This document shows, one piece after another, positions 11,901-24,503 of a stretch of DNA of 64,000 nt. Both the position numbers and the translations under genes were made by a program. This DNA comes from Taenia hydatigena. Lineage: Eukaryota; Platyhelminthes; Cestoda; Cyclophyllidea; Taeniidae. The stretch covers positions 2,732,571 through 2,796,570 of the forward strand of contig JADWOT020000010.1 of the NCBI GenBank assembly GCA_036345935.2, read 5' to 3'. How positions within the stretch are numbered: position 1 is the first letter of the stretch; every line of letters starts with the position of its first letter. The notes under the pieces are model-generated. The model saw nothing but the letters and a program-made list of their open reading frames with translations. It had not been told where the DNA came from and made no database searches.

Positions 11901-13542
11901 ATAATGGCACTACATTGATCCATGCTATTTTATTCATCTTAATAATCTTTCAAAATAACCTAGTGCTTTAACAACGCATAACGCAATTAGCCAATCATCA
12001 TTAGCTTTATTGTGAGTCGATTTGACTAGATTTCGATACTTTGGCATAACCTTTGATTACATTAAAGGACCCAGGTCATGTAAACGTAACTCTGACTACT
12101 GTTTCCCCTCTTCCTCCCCCTTTCCTCATTTGACATCAAATTTGACTAGAATCCCGACCCACGTCGAAGATCCATTTTACGTGGGACTAGGAGACGATGT
12201 CAGGGATGATAATGCATCACTAGATGTTGAAGGTGCTTGTGAGGTCGTCTTCCGTAGTCCTTTGATCCTCTGCACCAGCTAACATGGATTCAGGCTGCTT
12301 TATTGCAGTGCCATCACATAGTCAAGGGATAATGCCTGGACCGATGCACACGTCACGCTTTCATCAGCATCCCCTCATATCCTGTCATAAGCCATCTTGC
12401 TGTGGTCGGGTCCAACACAGATTGAAGGAGCGCAGTTGAGATAAAGAAATTATTGGTGCAGGGAACAGTGTCGATTCTGTCCCATCAGACACAACAGCCA
12501 AACATTTGAGCGGTAGCGTTGTAGGTTCCCTGTAAATTTTCTTTGACTTTCTGAGGACCACATTGATGTGCATTCGCTTTCCCAGCGTCACTGTTCCCAT
12601 CCGTCTTATATTTCGCGACCATTAGTCAGTAAATGATGGTAAACGACGCTCTCCATCTTGATCAATTTGTCACAACGATAGCACATTCTATAAGGCTTCG
12701 AGGTTTCTGGGCCAACATCTTGATGACAAGTCATTAAAAAGTCAGGAGATAGCAGACAATCTGCTGAGTGTTGTAGAACAGTATCCATATGTCACGTTTG
12801 TTTACTCTCCCACTTGTACTAACAAGTGTTCGTGTTACGACATGGCGATAGTAAAGACCATTGGTATCATTCCCAGGTGCCATTTCTAACTCATCTAAAT
12901 TCATTGTGATTCTTTCCTTATTTCGCGCTTGCTGATCCCAAATCTGGGGTGCTACCTCATGTATCGTTGGTCGAAGTAGTGATGCAACACAGAACGAGGC
13001 GCCTCTTATAGAATAATAGGGAAATGTCTTATTTTTGTCCAATAGGGCACAGTATCTGCACAAAGAATTATGAGTACTAAAAATATCCTGGAGATATGCA
13101 TTGCGTCATGGGAAACGTCGTCGTTATACGCGCATTTTTAGAGATGGCAATGACTCACGTCAGCTTGTAGGATAAAGAGTAGTATCTTCATTCGTCCTCT
13201 CCTTTGCAGTCGTAAACTAGCATATTGTGGTAGGTGTTACCTCATAGCACTAACACTTTTCGTCAGGCTCTCTCATTGGGCAAGAATTCAATTTTATCTT
13301 GCCAATGGCTCAACATCAAGCTGGCTTTTGATTCGCTAAAATAACGAGCTCTTACAGCATCAATCGAAGAATTAATCTTATCATTTGTGGAAGCACAAAT
13401 GCGCAAATCTTTGTCTGTGTTCGTGGATTCATTTGGAAATGAATCTGCACCTCTTCCTCTAGATGCGTGGCCAGTTATTTAGCTGTAACAAGTGCAGCCA
13501 AAAGCCACTTCGGGGATCAAAGGTGTAACAAAAAGCAATCAG
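8954..13542. other. Intergenic stretch
   Basis: Only short open frames without recognisable motifs occur (for example 8901-9134 minus and 12606-13063 minus). I see no homologue elsewhere in the window and no RNA gene. Confidence 0.45.
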
Positions 13543-14113
13543 TTATTCGGGTACAATAGAACTTGAAGATCTACCGCTGTACTGCATACCCGTGCAAAAG
13601 GACAAAAGTAAGGTCAGCAAATAACGAAGGGAGAAGTTTATTCTACATGGCTCAGGCAGAAGCCACTCATGTTGTGGTCTACAAGACCGGTCCTTAAAAG
13701 CCCGAGAAGCTATATTGTAATCGCTCGAGTATACGCACCTCCATAGCCATTGTCGTTCAAGGAACACGGTTCTCGTGACGCTACGCACTGCATCAGCCAC
13801 CGATACCGTTGATAATGATAAGGAAGTGCGCTCCGAACTTACATTGCCGTCATCACTTTGCCTCGTCCTTAATACCACCAAAGCCGTCGAAGAACATTCT
13901 TATCGGTTCATACCAACCCTCACAAGGAAGTAAAGGACGAAACAGAGGGGACAAGCTCCTCGCCCTTCTACATGAGTGCCTTTGATTGTCTTTTTGCGTC
14001 AAATGTGAAGCGTTGCTTGATGAGTATAGAACAACATCATAGATTGATTCTGCTATTGTAGTGCCAACATGCGCTGTACATGGCACTAATGAAGGGGAAG
14101 AGGCTACCCACAA
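13543..14113 (-). other. Open-frame-dense, somewhat GC-richer stretch, coding status unknown
   Basis: Two overlapping minus-strand frames of 112 and 86 codons (13543-13881 and 13853-14113) sit in slightly GC-richer sequence than the flanks. The proteins are Ser/Arg-rich with no recognisable domain. There is no clear splice junction joining them and no second copy in the window. They may be chance frames favoured by base composition. Confidence 0.15.
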
Positions 14114-15465
14114 TACTTTCGCTTCGGCCTTTCCACACCTCTAATGGGTGCACATAATAAATGAGAGCATTCTTCGTTGGTGAGATGGTGGTATTTGGCC
14201 CGAGGTAAAGTGATGAGTGTCATGCACGTGAGGAGCGCACTTCCTTCCGGTGGCAGATGCGGTTCGTTTCGTCACGAGCTCCGCATTCGCTGCTGCAGCG
14301 TATTCATTCCAAATGACAGTGATCCCATAAAAAATTAAGAAAAGGTAAAAATAAGGGTAATGCTAACCCAAGGTATTTAGCCACATCGCTACATGAACGC
14401 CATCTACCAAAACCATAATCCTTCTTTTCCAGCCACCTATGCAAACATAACTCTGACCCGAAGTATGCAAGAAATGGCAGTGAAATGCATGGGATGGCAA
14501 GTGAATAACACATCTCACGAACATCACTTCGCTGAAAATTTGACAGGTCCGCGCGTGCGCGGCTGACATTTAAACACGAAAAGGAGACAAATTAAATTGC
14601 AGATTGTATTTAGTGACCATTCCCTGTTGATAGCATTGATTCTTTGCTTAAAGCAACATATCGCACCAAGATATTTCATAGAATTAGTGCAAACATAAAT
14701 TATGATATCGCTTATTCAAACAGTTCCGTAAACACATAGGTTATGGGGGCATGGTTGAATTGGGTCGCCACAGTTTTGCATGATAATGCATGTCTCTTCG
14801 ACCGTAGTGCTATGCATGAATGGGAGAGCAGTATCGACTACATTAATCGTGAATACGAGCCAATCTAAAGGCATTCATGTTTGTTTCATTCTAGCGATCA
14901 TCGTGGGACAATCACGTGCTGCTCAGCGAGTCAGTGACCGGTGCAATAGGATCTAGACTACGTCCAATATTCTTTGCTTCAAACATATTTACCTCCAATA
15001 TTCGTAACAAAATTTTAAAGTTAGATTATAATTGTTTGGTCATTCAAAAATTCTCATCGCTTCACAATGTTGGCAAGTGGTTACATGGAGGCAAGCACTA
15101 CGAGCGGAGTGCAATATAGTTGCCACTCTTAGCGCAACTAGTCTTCATCCATCGCATAAAGACCTAAGAAGACTCGGGATTGACGTCAATGAAAACATAT
15201 GTATTTCCCAACTTCCATCAGACTGGCGACGACTATCTTTGATTAAGCAAAAAGACGTTTGAGCACAGAGCTTAAGTGTTAGCCTTTTTCCTCTTTGTGC
15301 TATAAGCCATCATATCAGGCGTAGTAGTACTTCTGTGTTTACAAATACGCTCATTACTTGGATTGCAAAGTGCTATTCATATTGCAAAACTTTAGTTAGG
15401 ATTGAATACAATGTTGACAATTCAAATATAGCCAAGAAAAGGCAATTAAATGCACAGAAGGCTGC
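14114..15465. other. Intergenic stretch up to the assembly gap
   Basis: No supportable gene. Open frames are short and unrelated to the two families in the window. Confidence 0.45.
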
Positions 15466-16281
15466 NNNNNNNNNNNNNNNNNNNNNNNNNNNNNNNNNNN
15501 NNNNNNNNNNNNNNNNNNNNNNNNNNNNNNNNNNNNNNNNNNNNNNNNNNNNNNNNNNNNNNNNNNNNNNNNNNNNNNNNNNNNNNNNNNNNNNNNNNNN
15601 NNNNNNNNNNNNNNNNNNNNNNNNNNNNNNNNNNNNNNNNNNNNNNNNNNNNNNNNNNNNNNNNNNNNNNNNNNNNNNNNNNNNNNNNNNNNNNNNNNNN
15701 NNNNNNNNNNNNNNNNNNNNNNNNNNNNNNNNNNNNNNNNNNNNNNNNNNNNNNNNNNNNNNNNNNNNNNNNNNNNNNNNNNNNNNNNNNNNNNNNNNNN
15801 NNNNNNNNNNNNNNNNNNNNNNNNNNNNNNNNNNNNNNNNNNNNNNNNNNNNNNNNNNNNNNNNNNNNNNNNNNNNNNNNNNNNNNNNNNNNNNNNNNNN
15901 NNNNNNNNNNNNNNNNNNNNNNNNNNNNNNNNNNNNNNNNNNNNNNNNNNNNNNNNNNNNNNNNNNNNNNNNNNNNNNNNNNNNNNNNNNNNNNNNNNNN
16001 NNNNNNNNNNNNNNNNNNNNNNNNNNNNNNNNNNNNNNNNNNNNNNNNNNNNNNNNNNNNNNNNNNNNNNNNNNNNNNNNNNNNNNNNNNNNNNNNNNNN
16101 NNNNNNNNNNNNNNNNNNNNNNNNNNNNNNNNNNNNNNNNNNNNNNNNNNNNNNNNNNNNNNNNNNNNNNNNNNNNNNNNNNNNNNNNNNNNNNNNNNNN
16201 NNNNNNNNNNNNNNNNNNNNNNNNNNNNNNNNNNNNNNNNNNNNNNNNNNNNNNNNNNNNNNNNNNNNNNNNNNNNNNNNN
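15466..16281. other. Assembly gap (816 N)
   Basis: A run of undetermined bases. Long open frames crossing it are artefacts of translating N. It lies near the centre between the two arms of the inverted duplication. Confidence 0.99.
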
Positions 16282-19200
16282 GGACTGGTTCAATTCATTC
16301 ACAAACTGGAGTCGTAGCAGGCGTGAAAGCTACAGATAAGTTGCTTAGCCCACTTTTAGTTAAGCTGTAGTCTATGGCCTGCTGGGGAACAAGTTTGTAG
16401 ATCGAAGCACGTTCTATTGAAAACGGGTTTTTATGATGCTTGAATGGGAAACAGAAAAAGTGTTATATTGAAGTAAGAAGTGATGCACTGCCACAGATAG
16501 TGGTGCTGTGAATGAAGAAGGGCTAGCACTTCGTCCTCTATTGATAACCTGAATGGGCAGAATGAGGAAAACCATAGACGCGAGGGAGAGTTTGACAAAG
16601 GTAAAATTGACTTGGAAAAAGCGGAATTTAATGCTGACATGAGTGCTACTGTCTGTGCAACCCAGACTGTTTTATGCTGTCCTTAAGCAGCTTTGGTGCG
16701 TGAATGGTAGAATAAAGATAAAGCCTAAAGTATATGAATTCGAAGAAGCTATCTGAAGCGCGTATCTTTCTTTAAGATGAAAAGGGTAGAGAAGGGACAG
16801 AAGGAATGGGAAGTGAATTTGATGTGATAAAGAGCGGCGAGCACTTGCATATACCCACCACACTCCAATCTTGATGAAGGTGGCTGAAGACAACATGATT
16901 CTCACCCCTTTAATTCGCCACAAAGGACTGCATGCTTTTAATTTGTGAAGGCGTTAATCTTTGTTGGCATCCCTCACTGTGCTTAAAATATGTTGTTTAC
17001 GTCAATAAGACCACGTCTTTTGTAAATGAAGAAATTGGATGGAAATCGAGCACCTGCCCTTTACTATCTGGTATTTCATAAATAGCTGTATGAAAACCTT
17101 TTTTTCTCATTACAATTCACGATTTTCATTCGTATTAGCATTCCAGTCATTTGATATCCTTCTCCGTTATCCCTGTCTTAAAGGCCGCACTTGACCAGCC
17201 GAACTGTGGTTGTTTGGTTAAACTTAACCGGTAAATCAGAGGCAATGTTATTGCCCGCTTTACGTCAGTTTTGACACCTGTAATTGTAAGCTGCAAACGC
17301 CTACCAACATTTGGTGATTATGAGGAGAGGACCATTTAGACGTAGTCACGGAGTCAAAATCAACGTTCATTCAGCAATGGCTCTCCTTCTTTTTCCATGC
17401 GATGCACGAAAATAGAAAATTAGTAGATTTTGATTTGCTCTTCATTGGTTAGTGAGAAAATTAGTCGCGTGGAAAATTGCCACACGAAAACAATCAGCAG
17501 CTATGCAACTAATGTGGAAGGACAGTTGGCATGTTGCACTGCTTCTTCGTTTTCCAATGTCTTTAAATATTATGTGCATACTGCGTGACAAGAATAAATT
17601 TGGAAATTGGCCGAGCATATTCACTACCTTAAATAGCAGCGTAACCAATGATTTCTGTCACAGGAATTACCATGCCTCAAAGCTGAATGCTCTTGACTGA
17701 AGGCACGACTCTTGCAAGACGCTCTGGATGCTACTCAACATCACTCGCTCAGTTCTGGTGTCGAGGGGCAGGAAATATGAAGAGAGTGGTCAATGTGGCA
17801 ATGACGCAGACATCGCTTCTAGCTTAAGGTGAATTTGTCCAGTGATGGTTCGTACTACCTAGCCAACCGAGCAAGATTGTTCATATTTGGCGTATTTATT
17901 CGCTTTATGAGGATGTGAACGTGTAAAATACAAAAGACCTGAACACGAATAAGTATATGCTCTAATATGCACAAAAGCAACAAACAAATGCATACGAATA
18001 TGTCGCGGATACACACTTGCACCTAAGCCTTAATTGCGCCGTTAACAATTGGTGTGCGAAGAAAAATCTGTACAATGCTCCTAGACATCCTACGCAAGGA
18101 GCTAAGCAACTCGGATATGATGGTTTATCAAGACTATCTGACAATCCTAGCAGCCCACTTCTGATGATTTTTAGTCAGTAGGATCTGCAGGTTTTTAGGC
18201 AGTGAGCAATTCAACGCATTTCGAGCTTACAGAAGTAAAAGTACATCGAGGGTGCCAATGAGATCGCTTCCAAAAATTTTGAAATAAAAATCGCAGACTA
18301 CAAAACTTGGAAAATTTTAGAGCATTTCTATGTCAGATGGGAGTTAGGAACTTCAGATTCAGCATTTCACATATTTGAATGTCCTCACCACTAACTGCTG
18401 CTGCGATTTGAAGGTTTATTTGAGCAGTCAATCAAGGACATGGCTGTTGGCAGGTCTGAATAAGCTGCCGCTAATTAGGATTACGAATGGGTATGCCTCA
18501 TTCATCGTGCGCTTCGGTTCAGACTCTTCCGCACCGGTCGGTCGACGGCGACAAAGTTAGTTCTCAGACCTATGGATCTACTGGGAAAATATTAAACACT
18601 GTGTGCATGTATGCCGAATCGACATACATGCACGTGCAATCATTCCGTTGGCTCTTCGCACGAAACATCGCAAATGCTGCGATTCAATCCTTTGGCCAGC
18701 GAAGATGGGTTGCCTTACTTCTTGATGCTCAACATGTCGAATTCAGATGCAATGATATGGAATAAAACTGTAGTAAATTTGCAGTGATTTGCTGCAAATG
18801 GGAAAATGGCTACACACCATTATACGAGGCGCCTAAATCTTAGAAGCAACATCAAATTATTGCCACAGTCTGCTACATTCTTTCGTACCACGTGTTACAT
18901 TTTGGGTAAGATTAAGAGCACAAAATTTGGACGACAACGCACTTCAAGTCAGTTTGTCAGAAGTTCAAATTACCTGCTACATTTCTTCAGAAGCATTGCG
19001 GCAAGAAGCATATGCATGATAAAGCGCGAAAACGAGCAACGAAACCTGATTCAAGTCTATACTCTGTAACAGATTTTGATATGTCTCTAACATGTCAATT
19101 TGTCAAGGCTTAGAAAATACCGCTGCAAATTATTGAGAAGCACATTTTGGTGGAATACAGCCCATATATACTCAATCGCTGCAATAACATTGTTTTAAAT

Positions 19201-21490
19201 AGCACCGCGTCAATTGGCAAGATCCATATGGTGGCGTATAGTCCACATTGACCCGCCGCGTTAGATTTAAGGTGTCCGCTATTGAGCGGTCAACATTCTG
19301 CTGTAATGCAAATTTAATGAACCACTGCGCCACTTTAGCAAACCACTGAGATTCCCAATTAAAGATCTGGGTGGAGTGCTGGGCGCGTCACGACGGCAAC
19401 ATTGCTCGTTGCTCTCAACACAGAGGTCATTTTACTCTGGTGAAGGCCGAGGTGATTCGTGGTCAAGCACATCTGACACGCCGATTTCGTAAAAATTTGC
19501 GTTTCTATAACCAATATTTTGATTCCAAAACCGGTGATGATAGCCTGACAAATGCTGGGTGAAATAAAATTTTGCTGTTCCTGGAACGGAGGCATGGAAA
19601 TCCTCACCTTAGACGTAAGCTCGTTTTCTGGTCAATTTAAAACTTGCTTAGTCTCATCTACAGCTTTAATATGACGATCGCATCACTCACCGCGAACTCA
19701 TATAAATAAATAAGCGAAACGTTCTCTCGGCTACTGCGAGACTGACATCAGCAGTAGTCCCAGTTGCACCTTTGTACGACTATTCCCGTGTTGTCCTATT
19801 CCGCATGTCTGTTCCCGTGTTGTGTCCTGATTAGTCACTAACCTATGAAAAGTTTAGGAATTTTCCAAATATCTAAGCGAATTTTGCTCAGTACGACTTG
19901 TAAAGTGTGCACACCGCACCCTTATGTGATAAAAAGGAAACCGCTGCTACTTCCTCCCTTCGCGGCAAACACCTTCTGAAGCACCAACTGATAAAGATGT
20001 AGAAATGTCTTCAGATGAGCAAAAGTCATGACCGTTGCCGAGATGAGTCAAAGGAAAAGTGGAGGAGAGGACACTAACACACTTTTCATTAAGGTTATGC
20101 TAGTGCAACTGGCAATGATGCAGTGACCGTGTGTTTACACTCGCTTTTCTCCTAGTATCTCGCAACCACTTGGAAGTGTTTCATTTGTGGTGAGTTCCTT
20201 ACCTCTGACACAGTGCACTTAGAAAATACCGCTAATTACATTTGTGAGCAAATTTATGTTGACAGCTTTAAGAAGACTAAATCTTAGGCTGTCAGCGCGG
20301 AATTAACCTGTGAATGGAGCTGAGGGGCGCTGATGTTAGTCAGAGAGCTCTCTGGCAATTAATCGCCTCCACGTGCTTATTGGCAGAGAGGTAGATGCAG
20401 GTGAATTTCAATAGCTGACCAGATCATCGATAACGATACATGGAATAAACCCAAGAGAGTAGAAAACCAAAGAGCTTATAATCGACATCGCTCACGTGTT
20501 AGTCCTTCCATCGTATTGGAAAAGCCTGTTGCTGGAGCTGCGCATACTGTTGCCCAAAGGTGTGTAGCGTACTTTTGAGAGATCACAACTTTGTCTGCAC
20601 TTTCCACTGACGATCGCCGTTGTGCAGTTGTGACTGCCGCAACCCGGAGAAAGGTAACAGTGGGGCAATGCTGCGGGACATAACCATTTTAACCTTAGCC
20701 CAGCATACTTCATTCTTCCTCTTGACCTCGTGTCCCATCCAAAAGTCGCTTGATATTTATGTCAAGCCGCACTTCTTTTGCATTCTCAGGAACATGGCAC
20801 CATTTTGGAGAGTTTTGTGGACCTCCGATCTGCTAAGCTCATGATGACCTAGCTTTTCTATTAATACGCGATCCCTAACACATAATTATCGTGGGATCAA
20901 CAAAACAGCAAATTGGTAATGAAACAGGACGCATCTTCCTAAAAAAAACAATTGCCAAAGACATGTTTTGCTTCTATGGCCAAAGATCCATGTTTCACTT
21001 CTCACCTTTTAGCTTGCAGTTTTGTGAATGCGTGTTTGGAGCTAAAACCTGCTAATCGAGCCCAAGCGTATCCGCATGTGCATTGCAAAAGATAACTATT
21101 TGTCAGTCTCTCTTTGAGGTTTCATTTTTAATCTCGCCAATCACATCACCGACACCCCATTAGCATTGGTGGACATAATTTACATCTTACAGTTTTACAA
21201 ACCCAAATCAACCCAGATTTAAACTAGAGTAATTTTTTTTGCTACATCTGCCTGATATCTATCAACTACGGTGCAGCAACGAAACATTCGAAAAGGAATT
21301 TGTTCAATTGGCCAAGTTTTGTGAAAAATAATTCAATCTAAGTCAAAAGCAGCTCATCAAACAGCGCAGTCTACAATTCTAGCCCACAAATAGCGTCAAG
21401 ATTGATATTTGGCTTTACAAACGGTAACGTCAAAATAGATTTATCCTCCGATATTTGCCGACAGATTTTGCAGTATCTTGCAGTGAGAGG
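16282..21490. other. Intergenic stretch
   Basis: Only short open frames (60-92 codons) without recognisable motifs. One perfect hairpin is listed separately at 18603-18633. No copy of either gene family was found here. Confidence 0.45.
18603..18633. repeat. Perfect hairpin, 11-base stem
   Basis: GTGCATGTATG at 18603-18613 is exactly complementary to CATACATGCAC at 18623-18633. Inside the nine-base loop a further CG..CG pair can form. It lies in a short open frame of doubtful coding status. Confidence 0.6.
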
Positions 21491-22709
21491 TTAGACACTC
21501 TCATTTTTATCTGCGCTTTTGAGGCAATAGCCAATGGGATCGAATGCAGCACGCAGAAGTTGAAGACGCAACCGGTTAATGACATCTCGTTCGGTGAGAT
21601 GCTGCTGTTCAGCGTGGGATAGCACTAAATCCAGGCGATCAAACGAAAATCCGCAGATGGTGCAACGGTAATCTTTGTTGTGCGCTTCTTCTGTTTGGCA
21701 CTCTTGCTACACATCGAGCTTAGAGGACTGAGGAGGCTCTACGTTCCCAGGACTTCTGGATTTTTCCACTGATTTCGGACCTGATTCCAGCATTACGATT
21801 GCATCTTACATAAAGAAAGTATAAAGTGTGAAACATTGGCTTTTTGGAAAGGGCATATAACACCGGCTGCGATCGGACCTCACCTATGTGTGCCATTGTG
21901 TAAATAGCTGTTTCCAAAAGTGTGCTGAAACGCTCGAGGCAACGCACGCAGAAGTAGAACTTCCACTTACTATGCCGCAGGAGGTGTTGATGCATCTCAT
22001 CCAAGTTGATATGTTCTTCATCGCACGCAGTACACTTGTATCCACCGTCAATCCTTCTTTCACCTTCCAAAGTAAAATGACTTAGGAAATTATGAGAACT
22101 GCACAAAAAATGAAAGATTTCTTTTGAAGGGAAGTAATAGCGCTTCAACTAGCATATTTTTGCATAATATACGATTCACTCCAAACGAGTTGGGCTTGAC
22201 GGGCTTAACATCAAAGATGCGCACAGAACAAATCCATAAGGCACTTTAGCTGCCCCTCTCAATCAGCTGCAAAGGGATTCTCGATGGCCTCCCCATCCAG
22301 GACATATTTTAGCCGGGAATCATTGTTTACAAGCATCTTCTATTGCAAAGAGTTGAAAACATGGGTCAATTAATTGCAACATATTTCAAAGGTAATGCGG
22401 TTAATAGCAAGACTCGCACTTGCCTCTATCTCTTCAATGACCCGTCTCTCGTCTTCGGGGTCGATAGTGAGTGCTTCGAATACTTTTCTCGCTTCTTTCA
22501 TCTCCTCTTTAGAACTTACGATTGGGGCATCCAGGGCCATGAATTGCTGATCTGCATTTTCCTCTGAGCCTTCAAAAGTACATGACACCCTTATGCACAA
22601 CCACAAAGCATCTCTTATTTGACACAGTTATGCTATATACTGCCTTACTCTCCTCCCTTCTGGTGTCTGGATTTCGGCTCACTTCCTATGAGCTTAAATG
22701 AACAAACAT
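21491..22709 (-). pseudogene. C2H2 zinc-finger family, copy 2 (five exons, degenerate)
   Basis: Exons: E1 22709-22649, E2 22569-22424, E3 22339-22225, E4 22063-21884, E5 21798-21491. Introns are 79, 84, 161 and 85 bases, nearly identical in length to copy 1. E3 has the conserved core around QLKCLMDLFC. E4 finger 1 is complete (CTACDEEHINLDEMHQHLLRH), but finger 2 has Tyr in place of its first His. E5 has a complete finger, CTICGFSFDRLDLVLSH, followed by a basic, Leu-rich segment. Lesions are an in-frame TAG in E1, a TGA in E3 just before QLKCLMDLFC, a TAG in E5 before its finger, and an E5 acceptor changed from AG to AA. The E2 donor is GCAAGT, a good GC-AG donor, and the E4 donor GTGAGG is intact. 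Confidence 0.72.
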
Positions 22710-22720
22710 CATTTGCGACC
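22707..22720 (-). promoter_or_regulatory. Conserved start-codon context of zinc-finger copy 2
   Basis: GGTCGCAAATGATG precedes E1, as in copies 1 and 4. It fixes where the ancestral start was, even though E1 of this copy has an in-frame stop. Confidence 0.45.
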
Positions 22721-23309
22721 CTCGTGAAGCCGACCTTCTAAGCCAACCTCACTCATGGAGCGTACATCTATTCCACTTAAAATGATACGAATTTTCCTTT
22801 GCATGTTAAATGTATTCCGTTAATTCAATGTTCCTAAAATTTGATGGAAAATATCAAATATCGCACGATGTTTACATATGGGATCTATATGGACCGGAAG
22901 ATGGAATTGACGCAAGCCATCGATGGAATGAGGTGGAAAACTAGAAGCTCAGACTTATGCAGCAATACCGATGTCACATTAATTTCTGCATATATTTCAA
23001 CCTTTCGTGATTTCAAATAGTCTTGTTACACTTGTCATAACCCAAATTTGCTCTAGGATATGCATAACATTTGCACTCTTCTAATCATTTTACCGGATCT
23101 TAAAAGTGGTAGAAATCAAGAGCCGTGCTTGTGTAAGTCAAAGAAAAATTCGAAGAATAAATGAACGTGGCTAAGTTTTCATTTTGTCACATAATAAAGA
23201 CTTTGGTGAAACAATCTATTGACCCTCTATTCGTTAATGCGTCCCGCATACCCAACAAGAAAGTGCCGAAGGAAAGCTCGTTGCAAGCTAAAGCAAATAT
23301 GTCTAGTCA
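22721..23309. other. Intergenic stretch
   Basis: AT-rich flank between zinc-finger copy 2 and the small GC-rich unit. No gene seen. Confidence 0.45.
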
Positions 23310-23315
23310 TTTATT
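23310..23315 (-). terminator. Polyadenylation signal AATAAA
   Basis: AATAAA on the minus strand begins ten bases past the stop of the longer minus-strand frame (stop at 23325). This is a plausible 3' end for the TATA-driven unit above it. Confidence 0.4.
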
Positions 23316-23324
23316 GAGCAGTTG

Positions 23325-23615
23325 CTAGCGATATGGAGAAATAATGGCATCAGTTAGGCGTTCAAAGCAAGAGAGAAGTAGAGGAGGGCACGCACACCAC
23401 CGAGTAGCTCCCTCACCTCCATGGCACGTGAAGGCGCCTTCACAAGCGTCGGTGTAGGCACACCCTAGGCGGTGGTTGCTGTTTACTACATTGCTGCGAC
23501 CATCCTCACGGCTGGCCACACGGCGACCACCATTGCGGCTTCTTCTCACACGACCACTAATACGGCCAACAATAGTGCGGCTTCTGCACAGACCACAACA
23601 CCCACTTCTGTCCAT
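23325..23615 (-). CDS. Arg/Gly/Cys-rich open frame, alternative product of the GC-rich unit
   Basis: From the first in-frame ATG this is 96 codons, and the frame is open further upstream without an ATG. The N-terminal half is rich in Arg, Gly and Ser, with loosely repeated units such as GRISGRVRRSRNGGRR. The C-terminal half has several Cys. It overlaps the 44-codon frame at 23557-23691 in another phase and ends just before an AATAAA. A frameshift near the upstream ATG could have separated one original frame into two. No homologue is recognised. The plus strand here is also open (Thr/Ser-rich, 23472-23720), as expected from triplet-biased composition, so coding strand rests on the TATA box and polyadenylation signal. 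Confidence 0.3.
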   Translation of the reverse strand: MDRSGCCGLCRSRTIVGRISGRVRRSRNGGRRVASREDGRSNVVNSNHRLGCAYTDACEGAFTCHGGEGATRWCACPPLLLSCFERLTDAIISPYR

Positions 23616-23691
23616 ATTGTGAGCCCTTCTCACACTCTCCCCACGGTGCCCACTTCCACGGATACGAACATGGCCAACCTCCCCACACCAT
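23557..23691 (-). CDS. Trp/Cys-rich 44-residue open frame behind a TATA box
   Basis: This is the first ATG downstream of the TATA box at 23743-23750, about 50 bases from it, so it would be the first start met by a scanning ribosome. The product has 8 Trp (residues 3, 6, 12, 14, 17, 30, 33, 42) and 3 Cys (8, 20, 41) in 44 residues. It has no hydrophobic signal segment. Such composition is striking, but it comes from TGG-rich DNA, so it may be a by-product of a GC-rich repeat. No family is recognised. Confidence 0.3.
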   Translation of the reverse strand: MVWGGWPCSYPWKWAPWGECEKGSQYGQKWVLWSVQKPHYCWPY

Positions 23692-23742
23692 TTCTTTGTC
23701 TCAGATTCCCTTGGTACTGACTTGCGCGCTGAGCTGTGCCTG

Positions 23743-23750
23743 CTTATATA
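23743..23750 (-). promoter_or_regulatory. TATA box of the GC-rich unit
   Basis: TATATAAG on the minus strand is followed by GC-rich sequence. It is correctly spaced for a start of transcription near 23718-23722, and an ATG follows at 23691. Together with AATAAA at 23315-23310 it outlines an intronless unit of about 400 bases. Confidence 0.45.
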
Positions 23751-24325
23751 CCAGTCGCCTTGTCTCTAATTGTCTCCTGTGGCCCTCGTGCTCACTGTAC
23801 TTTTAGTTCTACACCCGTGCTTGTCGATCATCATCGATGCTCTCGTGATTCCAACTTCTTCAGCTGACATTTCAGGTGTTGTTCAGACTGTGAATTGCAA
23901 GTGTCTTATCAAAATATAAATTTAGCAATGGTCCAGGAACGGTAATTGACCTTGCCAATGCGGAGGACGTAGAGCACTGACTAGCATCGGACCGTACCAA
24001 ATCACTAGACCTAATTCATCTCTGGTGCTTGTCATGCTGCTACTTTATGGTTTCCGCGCACGTACAGATGATCGATGACAATTCATGTGGTTGATGCAAC
24101 ACAGCAACGCATGGTGTTTAGGAGTGCGTTTACACCTAGACGTTATTTGTATTCCACTTACCCTTCAAATATCCACATTTTCTGCTGATTGCAGGTTATG
24201 TTAGCTATGACAAATTTTGGGTGCACAGAACGCGATGCGTGCCAGGAATGGACATGTTGTGGGATGGTAAATATTAGGAGGTAAGCTGCGGTTAGAGGCA
24301 GAACTTTTATAAGCCACTGCTCTTA
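23751..24325. other. Intergenic stretch
   Basis: No open frame or repeat that I can support between the GC-rich unit and the inverted-duplication arm. Confidence 0.45.
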
Positions 24326-24503
24326 CCGACTATAGCAACACCTGCTAGTGTGCCTTCCCATACATTTTGTTTCTTAGAAATAAATCTGAACCAAAGTGTT
24401 TCACAATTTGGCGCTGCCCAGTAGACCGTTGATTGATGTTCATCCCTTGTTAAATCTGTGCCATTTCGTAAAGTGGAATATTTGCCTAAGGGTAAGTAAT
24501 CTG

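Noticed and set aside
12606..12788. Frame with CYRCDKLIKMESVVYHH, resembling a C2H2 finger
   Set aside because: The second His spacing does not fit and no family exon surrounds it.
15335..16370. Open frames of over 300 codons across the gap on both strands
   Set aside because: They consist almost entirely of N translated as X.
23472..23720. Thr/Ser-rich, mucin-like plus-strand frame
   Set aside because: TATA box and polyadenylation signal favour the opposite strand, and the triplet bias explains openness on both strands.
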